Shown here piece by piece: positions 55,632 through 64,000 of a DNA stretch of 64,000 bases (the first letter of the stretch is position 1; each line of letters opens with the position of its first letter). Origin of the DNA: Corynebacterium striatum ATCC 6940. GTDB lineage: Bacteria; Actinomycetota; Actinomycetes; Mycobacteriales; Mycobacteriaceae. A program made the translations under genes and the position numbers. The notes beneath the pieces were generated by a model. The model did no database searches. It saw only the letters and a list, made by a program, of their open reading frames with translations, and had not been told where the DNA came from. Where the stretch lies: the NCBI RefSeq assembly GCF_000159135.1, contig NZ_GG667519.1:265618-329617 (forward strand), written 5' to 3'.

Positions 55632-56732
55632 ATGGCCAATCCAGACCAGTACGGAGAAAAGAACTCCGAGCAGAACCCGCAGCATGCCGCCGAGGACTCA
55701 TTTGGTTCCTCCTCCTTCGGCAATTCTGACTTTGGTAGCTCCGACTTAGGGCAGTCTGATTTTGGTGGTTCTTCCTTTGGAGCAGCTAGCTCTTTCGATT
55801 CTTCCGAAGCTTCCGGCGTACACCATGCAGAAGGCGAAGAGACCTTAAGCTTTGGAGAAAACTCCGTGGCTAACCACGCTTCTGATTCGGACTTCGGCGC
55901 TTCAGAGTTCGGTGGTTCGGACTTTGGCAGCAACAATGACTTTGGCGGCTCTGACTTCGGCAACAGCGACTTTGATAGCAACGACTTCGGCAACAGCGAC
56001 TTCGGCCAAGCTGATTTCTCCCAGGCAAGCTATGCAGGTTCTGATAACTCTGTAGCCGGCTCCTCGAATGCCGCTGGCTCCGCGGCAGAACCAGCGTCAA
56101 GCAATGGCTTCAATCAGGGTGGCTTCGGTCAGCCGGTCCCGCCTGCAGGCAACTTCAACCAGGGCGGCTTCAACCAGCAGTTCCAGAGCCAGCAGAACCA
56201 GCCGGGCCAGCCACAGCAGGGCTTTGGCGGATTCCCGCAGCAGGGGCAGCCGCAGCCAGGTCAGCCAGGCCAGCAGGCTTTTGGCGGCTATCCACAGCAG
56301 AACCACGGCGGCTTCAACCAGCCAGCACAGCAGGGCTTTGGCCCGTACCCACAGGGCCTGCAGCAGGCACAGCCGCAGAAGGATAGCTTCTTCAAGTCCC
56401 TATTCGACTTCAAGTTCTCCAGCTTCATCACCGTGAAGTTCGCTTCCGTCATCTACATCATCGCGATGATAGTCGGTGTCCTGTGGTGGCTCGGTGGCCT
56501 GCTCTTCGCAGTCATGGGCGGCTCCCTCGGCGGCCTCGCTGGCTCGTTGTCCGGCAGCTCCTTCGGTGGCGGCATGGCAGTGATGATGATCTTCGGACAC
56601 CTCATTTTCGGCACCCTGGGCTTGGTCCTTTACCTTATCCAGGTTCGCCTCGTTCTGGAGTTCTTCGTGGCAAACATCCAGACCACTGAGAACACCAAGA
56701 AGCTCGTTGAAAACGCTGAGGCGGACAAGTAA
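55632..56732 (+). CDS. DUF4282 membrane protein with long FG-repeat N-terminus
   Basis: 366 residues. Residues ~20-130 are built from short repeats of the form (S/G)DFG-(S/N)S, e.g. SDFGGSSFG and NSDFGNSDFG, acidic and Ser/Gly/Phe-rich. Residues ~150-255 are Gln/Gly/Pro-rich (QPGQPQQGFGGFPQQGQ). The C-terminal ~110 residues are a DUF4282 domain with two membrane helices (VIYIIAMIVGVLWWLGG and VMMIFGHLIFGTLGLVLYLI). The tail is low-complexity, disordered and cytoplasmic by prediction. Function unknown; such FG-rich tails can drive phase separation, which here is only a suggestion. A terminator follows. Confidence 0.85.
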   Translation: MANPDQYGEKNSEQNPQHAAEDSFGSSSFGNSDFGSSDLGQSDFGGSSFGAASSFDSSEASGVHHAEGEETLSFGENSVANHASDSDFGASEFGGSDFGSNNDFGGSDFGNSDFDSNDFGNSDFGQADFSQASYAGSDNSVAGSSNAAGSAAEPASSNGFNQGGFGQPVPPAGNFNQGGFNQQFQSQQNQPGQPQQGFGGFPQQGQPQPGQPGQQAFGGYPQQNHGGFNQPAQQGFGPYPQGLQQAQPQKDSFFKSLFDFKFSSFITVKFASVIYIIAMIVGVLWWLGGLLFAVMGGSLGGLAGSLSGSSFGGGMAVMMIFGHLIFGTLGLVLYLIQVRLVLEFFVANIQTTENTKKLVENAEADK

Positions 56733-56780
56733 GGCTCTTTTGAGTAACGAACACCAGAGTTCGTTGGTTTTCCACCTTCC

Positions 56781-56822
56781 CCCGGTTCTTCCTGAATAGG
56801 AACGAACCGGGGTTTGCTGTTT
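56781..56822 (+). terminator. Rho-independent terminator of the DUF4282 gene
   Basis: CCCCGGTTC (56781-56789) pairs with GAACCGGGG (56805-56813), followed by TTTGCTGTTT. Confidence 0.8.
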
Positions 56823-56898
56823 GGGCGTGCTTGGCAGCCAAGTTTGTATATCCTGCTTGGGATAACGGTGGTTACCGAATTGGAAAACCGAGGCTCCC

Positions 56899-57237
56899 AT
56901 GACTGACTTTGAATCGATAGCCGGCGTCGGCAAGCGCGGGCTCGAGCGCCTGAATGCGGCGTTGCAGGAGCAGGGGATGGACCTTCACGGCGCACCAGCC
57001 CCGGAGGACCGCAGCGCGACCTTCACTCGCGGACACACAGGCAAAAACTCCGAGGATATGGCAGGGGCCAAGATTTCTCTTTATGGGCTACCGCACGATG
57101 AGGATCTGCTGGAACGACTCGTTAAGCACACCGTGAGCAAGTCCTGTCTGTACATTAACAAGCCAGAAGACGTAGACCTTAAGGTGCTCGAGGAGCTCAT
57201 TCGGCGCGGCTGGGAATCCGCGCCCGCCGGCTGCTAG
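56899..57237 (+). CDS. Small conserved hypothetical protein
   Basis: 112 residues. N-terminal GVGKRGLERLNAALQEQG looks like a short helix-hairpin-helix segment of the type used for DNA binding, and the C-terminal half (KISLYGLPHDEDLLERLVKH ... LKVLEELIRRGWE) resembles an alpha/beta fold such as BRCT. I do not recognise a named family. It is convergent with the DUF3151 gene with nine bases between the stops. Confidence 0.65.
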   Translation: MTDFESIAGVGKRGLERLNAALQEQGMDLHGAPAPEDRSATFTRGHTGKNSEDMAGAKISLYGLPHDEDLLERLVKHTVSKSCLYINKPEDVDLKVLEELIRRGWESAPAGC

Positions 57238-57246
57238 AAAGTTACT

Positions 57247-57669
57247 TTAGTCAAGGAGACGGGCGACGGAGTCTGGGTCGGCGTCGGAAAGCATCTGGCG
57301 GAGACGGTCGTACTCGTCCTCCTCACCAATGGCCTGCGCCGCGTGCGCGAGGGCAGCAATGGCGCGCAGGACGCCCTGGTTCGGCTCGTGCTCGAAAGGA
57401 ACCGGACCCCAGCCCTTCCAGCCGTTGCCGCGCAGGCGGTCAAGGCTGCGGTGGTAGCCCGTGCGGGCATAGGCATAAGCGGTGATGTAGGCAGTAGGCA
57501 TGGCCTCATCCTCGCGCAAGCGCGTGAGCTCCTGCTCGGCGAGCAAAGCCCACAGCAGCGGGGAGTTGGGGTATTCTACAATGCCAGCCTGCAGGTCAGC
57601 GGTGGAATCAGCGCCGGGATCAGCAGGCAGCTTGATGGGGGCGGGTGCGAGCATGTCTTTCATTTCCAT
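57247..57669 (-). CDS. DUF3151 family protein
   Basis: 140 residues from the ATG at 57669 (or ATG two codons on, 57663). An Ala-rich helical protein with SPLLWALLAEQ, AYAYARTGYHRSLDRLRGNGW and PNQGVLRAIAALAHAAQAIGE, typical of the actinobacterial DUF3151 group of unknown role. The longer open frame to 58038 belongs to a shadow of maf. It follows maf on the same strand by 46 bases. Confidence 0.85.
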   Translation of the reverse strand: MEMKDMLAPAPIKLPADPGADSTADLQAGIVEYPNSPLLWALLAEQELTRLREDEAMPTAYITAYAYARTGYHRSLDRLRGNGWKGWGPVPFEHEPNQGVLRAIAALAHAAQAIGEEDEYDRLRQMLSDADPDSVARLLD

Positions 57670-57715
57670 GCCCGCTAGACTACCGCGCCCGCCGGACAAT
57701 GGCAGCGGCCACGTC

Positions 57716-58312
57716 TTAAGGCTTGGCCCAGAAGTCTGAGACGCAGAGGTCAAAGGAGTACAAGGAACGGCGGACAACCGGCAGCGATAGTCCGATGACC
57801 GAGGAAGGATCGCCCTCGATACGGTCAATGAACCAACCGCCGATTGCCTCCAAGGTGAAGGCACCGGCGCATTCCAAAGGTTCACCAGTCGCGGCATAGG
57901 CGGCGATGTCGCGCTCGTTTGCCGCGGCGAAAAAGACGCTGGTGCGCGAGGTTTCAACGTGGCGCTTGTCGCCCTGGATGATGCAGTGTCCGGTGAGCAG
58001 CTCTGCACGGCGGCCAGCCTGGGAGCGCCAGCGTTCAATCGTGGCGTCGACAGTGTGTGGCTTGCCTTGGAGTACGCCGTCGAGAAGCAGCATGGAATCG
58101 CCCCCGATGACGACGTCCTGCGGGTACTCGGGCGCGATCTTTTCCGCTTTTGCGGTGGCCAATGCTGCGACGATATCGGCAGGAGCTGCGCCGCTTAGCG
58201 ACGTCTCGATAGCCTCCTCATCCACGTGCGCGGGCGCCAAAACGGGCTCAACCCCGGCCCCACGCAGAATGGAAGCGCGGGACGGGGATTGAGAAGCGAG
58301 GACGATTCGCAT
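57716..58312 (-). CDS. maf: Maf-like nucleotide pyrophosphatase
   Basis: 198 residues. N-terminal LASQSPSRASILRGAGVEP is the Maf signature, VVIGGDSMLLLDG carries the catalytic Asp, and HTVDATIERWRSQAGR is the substrate part. It hydrolyses non-canonical or excess nucleoside triphosphates to monophosphates. It sits next to the acyl-CoA carboxylase epsilon and beta genes, the same order as in Corynebacterium glutamicum, and probably shares their transcript. Confidence 0.94.
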   Translation of the reverse strand: MRIVLASQSPSRASILRGAGVEPVLAPAHVDEEAIETSLSGAAPADIVAALATAKAEKIAPEYPQDVVIGGDSMLLLDGVLQGKPHTVDATIERWRSQAGRRAELLTGHCIIQGDKRHVETSRTSVFFAAANERDIAAYAATGEPLECAGAFTLEAIGGWFIDRIEGDPSSVIGLSLPVVRRSLYSFDLCVSDFWAKP

Positions 58313-58326
58313 CCTTCAAGCAGCCT

Positions 58327-58551
58327 TTAGTAGTAACGCACGTTGCGGAAGGCGGACGGGTTGAAGACGTCCTGTGCGCCGTATGCGTCGAAACGCTCGT
58401 CGAGGCGGCCCCACAGGTTGCGCTCGCCGGCGTCAGAACCGGCCTGCTTTGCGCGGGCATCAGCACTGAGCTGCGCTAGGACTGCGGTAAGTGCGGCAAC
58501 CTCATCGTCGGAGGGGTTGCCCTTGAGTACACGAAATGTTGGTGCGGTCAT
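58327..58551 (-). CDS. accE: Acyl-CoA carboxylase epsilon subunit
   Basis: 74 residues. FRVLKGNPSDDEVAALTAVLAQLSA is the usual start of this small actinobacterial subunit (helix that binds the beta subunit), and the C-terminus NPSAFRNVRYY matches too. It stabilises and activates the DtsR/AccBC complex. It lies 11 bases after dtsR2 and 14 before maf. Confidence 0.9.
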   Translation of the reverse strand: MTAPTFRVLKGNPSDDEVAALTAVLAQLSADARAKQAGSDAGERNLWGRLDERFDAYGAQDVFNPSAFRNVRYY

Positions 58552-58562
58552 GGATTCTCCTT

Positions 58563-60095
58563 TTAGAGGGTGATGTTACCGTGCTTCTTCGGGGCCTGGG
58601 CGACGATCTTGCGTTCCAGAAGTCGCAGGCCTTCGACGAGGTAGCCGCGGGTTGCGGAGGGTTCGATGACATTATCAACCAAACCGCGCTCGGCAGCGGC
58701 ATAGGGGTGCAGGAACTGCTCGGCGAGCTCTGTTTCCTGCTCCGGGGTAGCTTCCTCGCCATAGATGGCCAGCGCAGCCTGGGATGCCTGGGTGACGGCG
58801 ATTTCAGCGGTAGGCCATGCGTAGGCCAAGTCTGCGCCTAAGTCCTTGGAACCCATGAATACATAAGCCGGGCCGATTGCCTTGCGGGTGATAACGGTCA
58901 GCTTGCCCACGGTTGCCTCTGCGTAAGCGAAGGAAAGCTTCGAAGCGCGGCGCAACAGGCCGGACTTCTCTTCTTCCGGAGTAGGGACGAAGCCAGGGGA
59001 ATCGACGAACTCGATGACCGGGGTATTGAAGGCATCGCAGGCGCGGATGAAGCGGGCAGCCTTTTCGGAACCTGCTGAATCCAGTGCACCTGCTAGGGCT
59101 AGCGGCTGGTTAGCCACGATGCCGACTGGGCGGCCTTCGATGTATGCAAAGCCGGTGATGATGTTTTCGGCGGCGTCGGCCGCGAGCTCGAAGAAGGTGT
59201 CTTCGTCAACGACGGTGTTAATGACGTCGTGCATGTCGTAGGCCTCGGCAGCGGTATCCGGGATGATGGTGTCGAGCTTGTGGTCGCGGTCGCTGACGTT
59301 GTCCGCAATGGAGCCAGAGCTAATCTCAGCGGCAACGCGTGGGGCTTCGGCACGGTTGTTGGCCGGCAGGAATGCGAGCACGTCGCGGGCAAGGGCTACG
59401 GCCTCGGCGTCGGACTGCGCGACGAGGTGAGCGGTGCCAGCTGCAGCGTGCACGGCGGCGCCGCCGAAGGTCTCTGCTTCCGCGCCAGCGATGTGCGGCG
59501 CTGCCTGGTGGAGGGTAGCTCCCTGGGTGATGATGAGGACGTCGGAAAGCGTCGGCGCAAAAGCAGCGATGCCCTCGGTGTTACCTACAACGACACCGAT
59601 CTGCGGAATGAGGCCGGAGGCCTGGGTTACGCGTGCCATGATGCGGGCGTAGCCAGCCAGAGTGACGATGCCTTCTTGGACGCGCGGACCGGTGGAGTCA
59701 TACAGGCCGATGATTGGGACACCGGTCTTGAGTGCAAGGTCGTAGACCTTGGTGAGCTTTTCTGCGTACGCCTCGCCGAGGGTGCCGTCGAATACAGTGG
59801 GGTCCTGGCTGAAGATGCAAACCTTGCGGCCGTCGACGGTGCCATAGCCGGTGACGACGCCGTCGGTGTACGGACGATCGTGCTCACGGCCGAAGTCGGT
59901 GGAGCGGTGGCGGGCGAGGGCATCGGTCTCGACGAAAGAACCCTCGTCGAGCAGCTTCTCGATGCGCTCGCGTGCGCTCAAGTTTCCTGCGGCATGGATT
60001 GCCTCGAGGGTCTCGGCGCCCATGGGGATGCGCGACTCGCTGAGGCGGTTGTTGAGATCCTCGATCTTGCCAGCAGTGGTTTTCAGATCAGTCAT
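58563..60095 (-). CDS. dtsR2: Acyl-CoA carboxylase beta subunit, DtsR2 type
   Basis: 510 residues, carboxyltransferase (crotonase-like) fold. The two oxyanion-hole regions are IGLYDSTGPRVQEG and GPAYVFMGSKDLGADLAYAWP. Compared with DtsR1 the first loop reads STGPRVQEG instead of GAGARIQDG. It transfers carboxyl from biotin on AccBC to acyl-CoA, most likely propionyl- or longer-chain substrates. It is encoded after dtsR1 with 26 bases between; the pair probably arose by duplication and keeps about half identity. Confidence 0.92.
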   Translation of the reverse strand: MTDLKTTAGKIEDLNNRLSESRIPMGAETLEAIHAAGNLSARERIEKLLDEGSFVETDALARHRSTDFGREHDRPYTDGVVTGYGTVDGRKVCIFSQDPTVFDGTLGEAYAEKLTKVYDLALKTGVPIIGLYDSTGPRVQEGIVTLAGYARIMARVTQASGLIPQIGVVVGNTEGIAAFAPTLSDVLIITQGATLHQAAPHIAGAEAETFGGAAVHAAAGTAHLVAQSDAEAVALARDVLAFLPANNRAEAPRVAAEISSGSIADNVSDRDHKLDTIIPDTAAEAYDMHDVINTVVDEDTFFELAADAAENIITGFAYIEGRPVGIVANQPLALAGALDSAGSEKAARFIRACDAFNTPVIEFVDSPGFVPTPEEEKSGLLRRASKLSFAYAEATVGKLTVITRKAIGPAYVFMGSKDLGADLAYAWPTAEIAVTQASQAALAIYGEEATPEQETELAEQFLHPYAAAERGLVDNVIEPSATRGYLVEGLRLLERKIVAQAPKKHGNITL

Positions 60096-60121
60096 AGGGA
60101 CTAATTCTACAACCCGTCTTC

Positions 60122-61735
60122 TTAGAGCGGGATGTTGCCGTGCTTGCGTGCAGGGCGTGCCACATTCTTGTCGGCGTAGAGGCGCAAGTTCTTGGTGATG
60201 GCGCTGCGGGTCTCGGAGGGGAGAATCACGGCGTCGATAAGCCCGCGCTCAGCAGCCTTATATGGGTTGAGCATGTGGTCCTCGTACTCGCGCTCGAAGG
60301 ACTTTGCCAATTCCTGCACGTCCAGGCTCTTCTCGTGGGCCTGCTTGAGCTCCTTGCGGTAGATAAAGCCCACGGCGCCGGCTGCGCCCATGACGGCAAT
60401 CTGGGCGGTTGGCCACGCGAGGTTGACGTCTGCACCCAAGCCCTTGGAGCCCATGACGCAGTAGGCGCCGCCGTAGGCCTTGCGCATGGTCACCGTAATC
60501 TTCGGGACAGTGGCCTCACCGTAGGCGTAGAGCAGCTTGGCGCCGCGACGCAGAATGCCGTTGTGCTCCTGGGAAGCGCCCGGCAGGAAGCCTGGGACGT
60601 CGACAAGCATGACGATCGGAATGTTGAACGCGTCGCAAGTGCGCACGAAGCGTGCGGCCTTCTCAGAAGAGTCGATGTCGAGGCAGCCTGCGTAGACCTG
60701 TGGCTGGTTAGCCACGAAGCCAACCGTTTGGCCTTCGATGCGTCCGAATGCGATGACCACGTTCTCGGCGCGCTCAGCCTGGATCTCGAGGTACTCGCTG
60801 TCATCGGTGAGCGCTGCGATGACATCCTTTACATCATAAGGCTGGGTAGGGGAGTCAGGGATGATCTCGTCGAGCATGAGGTCGTCAGCGGTTTCCTCGC
60901 CGAGCTCTTCGAAAGGCTCAAATGGGGCGCGCTGACGGTTGTTTGACGGGAGGTATCCCACGAGGTCGTGGACCCAGTCGAGGGCCTCTTCGTCGGAGGA
61001 TGCGGTGTAGTGCGAGTTGCCGGCCGCGAGCATGTGGACGGACGCGCCACCGAGCTCTTCTTGGGTGATTTCCTCGCCGGTGACGGTCTTGATGACGTCG
61101 GGTCCGGTAACGAACATTTTGGACTTCTTGTCCACCATGACCACGAAGTCGGTGAGCGCCGGAGAATAGGCGTTGCCGCCTGCGCAGGCGCCCATGATGA
61201 CGGAGATCTGTGGGACCACGCCGGAGGCCTTGATGTTTTGGTAGAAGGTCTTGGCGATCCAGTCCAGGGACACGGCACCGTCTTGGATGCGGGCGCCTGC
61301 GCCCTCGTAGAGGCCGATGAGCGGGCGCCCGGTGGTGATGGCCAGCTCCATGATCTTGATCATCTTCTCGCCGTAGACCTCACCGAGAGCACCGCCGAAG
61401 ACAGTGCCGTCTTGGGAGAAGATGCAAACCTCGCGGCCGTCGATGGTTCCCCAGCCGGTGACGATTCCGTCGGTCACGGGCTTCTTGGCGGCCATACCGA
61501 AGTCGATGGTGCGGTGTACTGCGAGCATGTCAGTTTCGACGAAGGAGCCTTCGTCGAGGAGGTAGTCCAGGCGGTCGCGTGCGGTGAGGCGGCCTTGATC
61601 GCGGACTTTCTGGTGGGCTTTTTCGCCCATGGGCGCAGCAGCTTGCTCGCGCCGGCGCTTTAGCTCAGCAATCTTGCCGGCCGTGGTGGTCGCGTTCATA
61701 GAATCAAGATCCGACAAATGTGAGGAAATAGTCAT
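60122..61735 (-). CDS. dtsR1: Acyl-CoA carboxylase beta subunit, DtsR1 (acetyl/propionyl-CoA) type
   Basis: 537 residues from the [15 protein letters not shown], like the C. glutamicum DtsR1 start. First oxyanion loop [17 protein letters not shown], substrate loop [15 protein letters not shown] and second loop [21 protein letters not shown] are complete. With AccBC and AccE it forms acetyl-CoA carboxylase to supply malonyl-CoA for fatty acid synthesis; in C. glutamicum its loss causes fatty-acid auxotrophy and alters glutamate secretion. It is the first gene of the dtsR1-dtsR2-accE-maf unit. Confidence 0.95.
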   Translation of the reverse strand: MTISSHLSDLDSMNATTTAGKIAELKRRREQAAAPMGEKAHQKVRDQGRLTARDRLDYLLDEGSFVETDMLAVHRTIDFGMAAKKPVTDGIVTGWGTIDGREVCIFSQDGTVFGGALGEVYGEKMIKIMELAITTGRPLIGLYEGAGARIQDGAVSLDWIAKTFYQNIKASGVVPQISVIMGACAGGNAYSPALTDFVVMVDKKSKMFVTGPDVIKTVTGEEITQEELGGASVHMLAAGNSHYTASSDEEALDWVHDLVGYLPSNNRQRAPFEPFEELGEETADDLMLDEIIPDSPTQPYDVKDVIAALTDDSEYLEIQAERAENVVIAFGRIEGQTVGFVANQPQVYAGCLDIDSSEKAARFVRTCDAFNIPIVMLVDVPGFLPGASQEHNGILRRGAKLLYAYGEATVPKITVTMRKAYGGAYCVMGSKGLGADVNLAWPTAQIAVMGAAGAVGFIYRKELKQAHEKSLDVQELAKSFEREYEDHMLNPYKAAERGLIDAVILPSETRSAITKNLRLYADKNVARPARKHGNIPL

Positions 61736-61924
61736 GTTTGGGGAGTTTAGGCAATTTTGCTTGAGTTTTACACCCTGACGGGCCGGTGATTTCCCTCACA
61801 AAACTAGTTTGTGCAGGTGAGCGGCTTGCAGAATATGAGGAAACTCTCGTATTTGGCATTTTAACCCTTTGCTGGGCGGGGCGTTTGCCTGGGGTGGTCT
61901 CAAATTCTTTAGGGCACTACAAAA

Positions 61925-61963
61925 AGAAACGTGCCCTTTCTCCCGTGGGGAGTAGGGCACGTT
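61925..61963 (-). terminator. Terminator of the small orphan gene
   Basis: AACGTGCCCT (61928-61937) pairs with AGGGCACGTT (61954-61963), ten pairs. On the minus strand it is followed by TCTTTTTG. Confidence 0.85.
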
Positions 61964-61990
61964 AACGCTCAATGGAAAGGGGGTGCTGTC

Positions 61991-62242
61991 TTAGGCTGCG
62001 AGGCCGAAATCCATCAGGAATAGCTCAACTTCGTACAGCTCCTCCTCGCGAGGGGAGCGGTTATTTACCGCATTGAATGCGGCAACGATATTGCCGGTTG
62101 TTGCCGGGGTGGTTCCGCGGTCAACGAGCTCCTCGGTGACGAGCGCTTCCATTGGGGTTGCATCCAATGCGTCAAGGCCTGTGCCGGTGGCACTCTTGAA
62201 TGTTGTAGTGAACGAGGAAATCAGTCCGTTAATAGTATTCAT
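61991..62242 (-). CDS. Small orphan protein, unknown function
   Basis: 83 residues with ATG and a strong AAGAAGGTGAG ribosome site. No signal peptide or long membrane helix; the first ~30 residues (NTINGLISSFTTTFKSATG) could form an amphipathic helix, and the C-terminus is acidic (REEELYEVELFLMDFG). I do not recognise a family. It has its own good promoter and terminator, so it is a monocistronic gene that may be well expressed. Corynebacterial porin-like peptides (PorA/PorH) have this scale and no signal, but the similarity is in size only. Confidence 0.7.
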   Translation of the reverse strand: MNTINGLISSFTTTFKSATGTGLDALDATPMEALVTEELVDRGTTPATTGNIVAAFNAVNNRSPREEELYEVELFLMDFGLAA

Positions 62243-62330
62243 TGATGCTCACCTTCTTTCAGTCCATGCAATGAATCAACGGCCGCTTACGGTTGGTATA
62301 GAAAATGGTGGCCGAGCTGATGTTTCTGAC

Positions 62331-62359
62331 ATGGTACGCTCGGTCCGCTAAGTAATCAA
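62331..62359 (-). promoter_or_regulatory. Promoter of the small orphan gene
   Basis: Minus-strand -35 TTGATT (62354-62359) and -10 TACCAT (62331-62336), spacing 17. The transcript would have a leader of about 80 bases. Upstream, GTTAAC-TTTTT-GTTAAC at 62377-62393 is an inverted repeat that could be an operator. Confidence 0.6.
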
Positions 62360-62417
62360 CCTGGAGTTACGCGTTTGTTAACTTTTTGTTAACTTAAGGC
62401 GTGGAGTGAAGCAGGCC

Positions 62418-62720
62418 CTAGTGCTTGCTGGACAAGCCGGGGAACAGCTCCAATCCGAAGTAGTGGTTGATGGAATCCTTGGCAATCCAGGAGATGGCAA
62501 CCAGGATGATGACGCCCAGTACGGCGTACACGGTCCATCCCAAGACCTTCATCTGAGCGGAAGCTTCGGTATCGCCTACGATAACGCCCTCGCTGTTGCG
62601 AATCGGGTCACCGGTCATGCAACGCATGCCCAGAGCGAAAAGGAGCGGGATACCAGCGCCGAAGGCGAGCGCCAAACCAGCGACGCGAGAAATAGCGACG
62701 AGAATTTCCATTGCGGTCAT
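62418..62720 (-). CDS. Small membrane protein following the phosphate transporter
   Basis: 100 residues. Two membrane segments, EILVAISRVAGLALAFGAGIPLLFALGM and VLGWTVYAVLGVIILVAISWIA, with a polar loop between (MTGDPIRNSEGVIVGDTEAS). Function unknown. It starts ten bases after the stop of the PiT transporter and keeps this partnership in related corynebacteria as far as I recall, so a role with the transporter is likely but unproven. Confidence 0.82.
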   Translation of the reverse strand: MTAMEILVAISRVAGLALAFGAGIPLLFALGMRCMTGDPIRNSEGVIVGDTEASAQMKVLGWTVYAVLGVIILVAISWIAKDSINHYFGLELFPGLSSKH

Positions 62721-62729
62721 GGCGTTGTC

Positions 62730-64000
62730 CTACTTTCCTTTAATGGTGGTGGTGTGAGCGGCGCTGTAGGCATCGTTGATCACGCCGTGTGCGGCATTGG
62801 CGGCACCTGGTGCGTTGCCAGTGGTGACACCTGCGGCGACCTTCTCGTGTGCCTGCAAGGAGGAGTCGACGGTCTCTGCGTCAGCGTCCCAATCGTCGTT
62901 GACATTGGAAGCATCAACCGGGTTGCGGCGAGCACGCATCAGGATGACGGCGACCATGGCCAGCAGGATGATGGCGTCGACGATAGCGCCGGTGAGAGTG
63001 TTGGTAGCACCACTAACGAGGTGAGCAATCCACCAGGTGACGAAGCCAACCGCCGCGGCACAGGGGAGGGTGATGAGCCATGCAGCAACCATGCGCATTG
63101 CGACGCCCCAGCGAACCTGGGCGCCTTTCTTGCCCAGGCCGGTACCGAGGATGGAACCGGTGGAAACGTGGGTGGTGGACAGTGCCATACCGCCAGCGGC
63201 GGAGGTGAGGATGATGGCTGCGGAGGAAGCCTCAGCTGCCATGCCCTGTGGGGACTCAATCTCAACGAGGCCCTTGCCCAGGGTGCGGATGACGCGCCAG
63301 CCGCCGGACAAGGTGCCGGCTGCGATGGCCACAGCACAAGCAACGATGACCCAGGTCGGGATGCGCTGGTCGGAGTTTGCCTCACCGGCTGCAACGAGGG
63401 CGAGGAAGATGACACCCATGGTCTTCTGGGCGTCGCCAGCGCCGTGTGCCAGGGAAACCAGGCAGGCGGTGACAATCTGGCCGTGGCGGAAGTGTCCGTT
63501 CTTTACGCGCTCCGGAATGGTGTTGGTGACCCAGTAGACCAACGCGGTACCGCAGGCGGAAACCATCGCTGCGATGAAAGGGGAGGCGATAGCCGGGATG
63601 ATGATCTTGCCGGCGATGGAGGACCAAGCGACGCCGCCGGTTCCCAGCGCTGCGAAAGCGGCTCCGATGAGGCCGCCGAACAGTGCGTGGGAGGAAGAGG
63701 ACGGCATGCCCAGGAGCCAGGTGAACAGGTTCCAGAAGATGCCGCCGATGAGGCCGGTGAAAACGACCATGAGGAGGGCTTCGCCGTCGGCGCCTACGGA
63801 GAGGTCGTAGGAGTCGAGGTTCACGATACCCTTGGCCACGGTTGCGGCCACGTGGACCGACAGGAATGCACCGATGAGGTTGAGAGCTGCGGAGATTGCA
63901 ACTGCGGTGAAGGGCTTCAGCGCACCGGTGGCGATGGAGGTTGCCATTGCGTTGGCGGTGTCGTGGAAACCGTTGGTGAAGTCAAAGGCGAGGGCAGTGA
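62730..64000 (-). CDS. Inorganic phosphate transporter, PiT family, 5'-truncated by window edge
   Basis: The frame runs off the right edge, with no start in view. The first visible residues include FDFTNGFHDTANAMATSI, the PiT signature (FxxTNGxHDxANA). The repeat of this signature later reads LAHGAGDAQKTMG. At least ten hydrophobic segments and a polar C-terminal tail are present. It imports phosphate with protons or sodium at the cell membrane. About 420 residues are visible; a few dozen at the N-terminus are missing. The small membrane protein gene follows after nine bases. Confidence 0.95.
   Translation of the reverse strand, partial: TALAFDFTNGFHDTANAMATSIATGALKPFTAVAISAALNLIGAFLSVHVAATVAKGIVNLDSYDLSVGADGEALLMVVFTGLIGGIFWNLFTWLLGMPSSSSHALFGGLIGAAFAALGTGGVAWSSIAGKIIIPAIASPFIAAMVSACGTALVYWVTNTIPERVKNGHFRHGQIVTACLVSLAHGAGDAQKTMGVIFLALVAAGEANSDQRIPTWVIVACAVAIAAGTLSGGWRVIRTLGKGLVEIESPQGMAAEASSAAIILTSAAGGMALSTTHVSTGSILGTGLGKKGAQVRWGVAMRMVAAWLITLPCAAAVGFVTWWIAHLVSGATNTLTGAIVDAIILLAMVAVILMRARRNPVDASNVNDDWDADAETVDSSLQAHEKVAAGVTTGNAPGAANAAHGVINDAYSAAHTTTIKGK

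Overview
This 64 kb window is a chromosomal segment of a Corynebacterium species. The evidence is the moderately high-GC coding style with GTG/TTG and near-leaderless starts, the monomeric isocitrate dehydrogenase, and the actinobacterial acyl-CoA carboxylase set (AccBC-type alpha chain, two DtsR-type beta chains, small epsilon subunit). A prpDBC cluster with an ScfR/PrpR-type regulator, a DtxR-like site before a siderophore operon, and the gene order upp - XRE regulator - M20 amidohydrolase - LpdA-like flavoprotein - prpDBC - pyc - accBC - sulfurtransferase - maf - accE - dtsR2 - dtsR1 also fit the genus. I cannot assign a species.

Layout. 1-6.6 kb: 3' part of ppc, an HNH (13E12/DUF222-like) endonuclease, an M3 dipeptidase and a His-rich PepSY membrane protein. 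6.6-13.7 kb is an accessory block. It holds an AlbA_2/Schlafen-type ATP-binding regulator gene lying between long repeats, a frameshifted duplicate of the 3' end of icd, and a lactococcin 972-type bacteriocin operon (precursor, multi-TM immunity/export protein, ABC ATPase, LuxR-type regulator). 13.7-20.8 kb: intact icd and a siderophore uptake operon (binding lipoprotein, two FecCD permeases, ATPase, siderophore-interacting reductase). 20.9-31.8 kb: MFS exporter, exonuclease III, DinB-like protein, trpS, YihY/BrkB membrane protein, RDD protein, D-Ala-D-Ala carboxypeptidase, an adenosine-deaminase-like protein lacking metal ligands, an alpha/beta hydrolase and a conserved hypothetical. 31.8-37.1 kb: an NlpC/P60 hydrolase with a small helical partner, upp, an XRE regulator, an amidohydrolase and LpdA. 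37.1-43.3 kb: an Ltp-repeat membrane protein, PrpR and prpDBC for propionate breakdown by the methylcitrate cycle.

43.3-46.8 kb is a second accessory module on the minus strand: a secreted four-cysteine peptide of the peptidase-inhibitor I36 type, an ABC ATPase and a large FtsX-like permease, wedged between prpC and pyc. 47.1-61.7 kb carries central carbon and fatty/mycolic acid precursor enzymes: pyc, GNAT, accBC, a sulfurtransferase whose catalytic Cys is Ser, an ATP-grasp protein, a DUF4282 protein, DUF3151, maf, accE, dtsR2 and dtsR1. The window ends with a small orphan gene that has its own promoter and terminator, and a PiT phosphate transporter that runs off the right edge.

The most interesting parts are (i) a ~100 bp repeat present three times, each copy bounded by GAAGCAAGAAA-type motifs 89-90 bp apart, which supplies the leaderless promoter of the AlbA_2 regulator; (ii) the bacteriocin island bracketed by direct icd 3'-end copies; (iii) the I36 peptide-ABC transporter module, whose parts parallel those of the bacteriocin locus; and (iv) several proteins that have lost catalytic residues.
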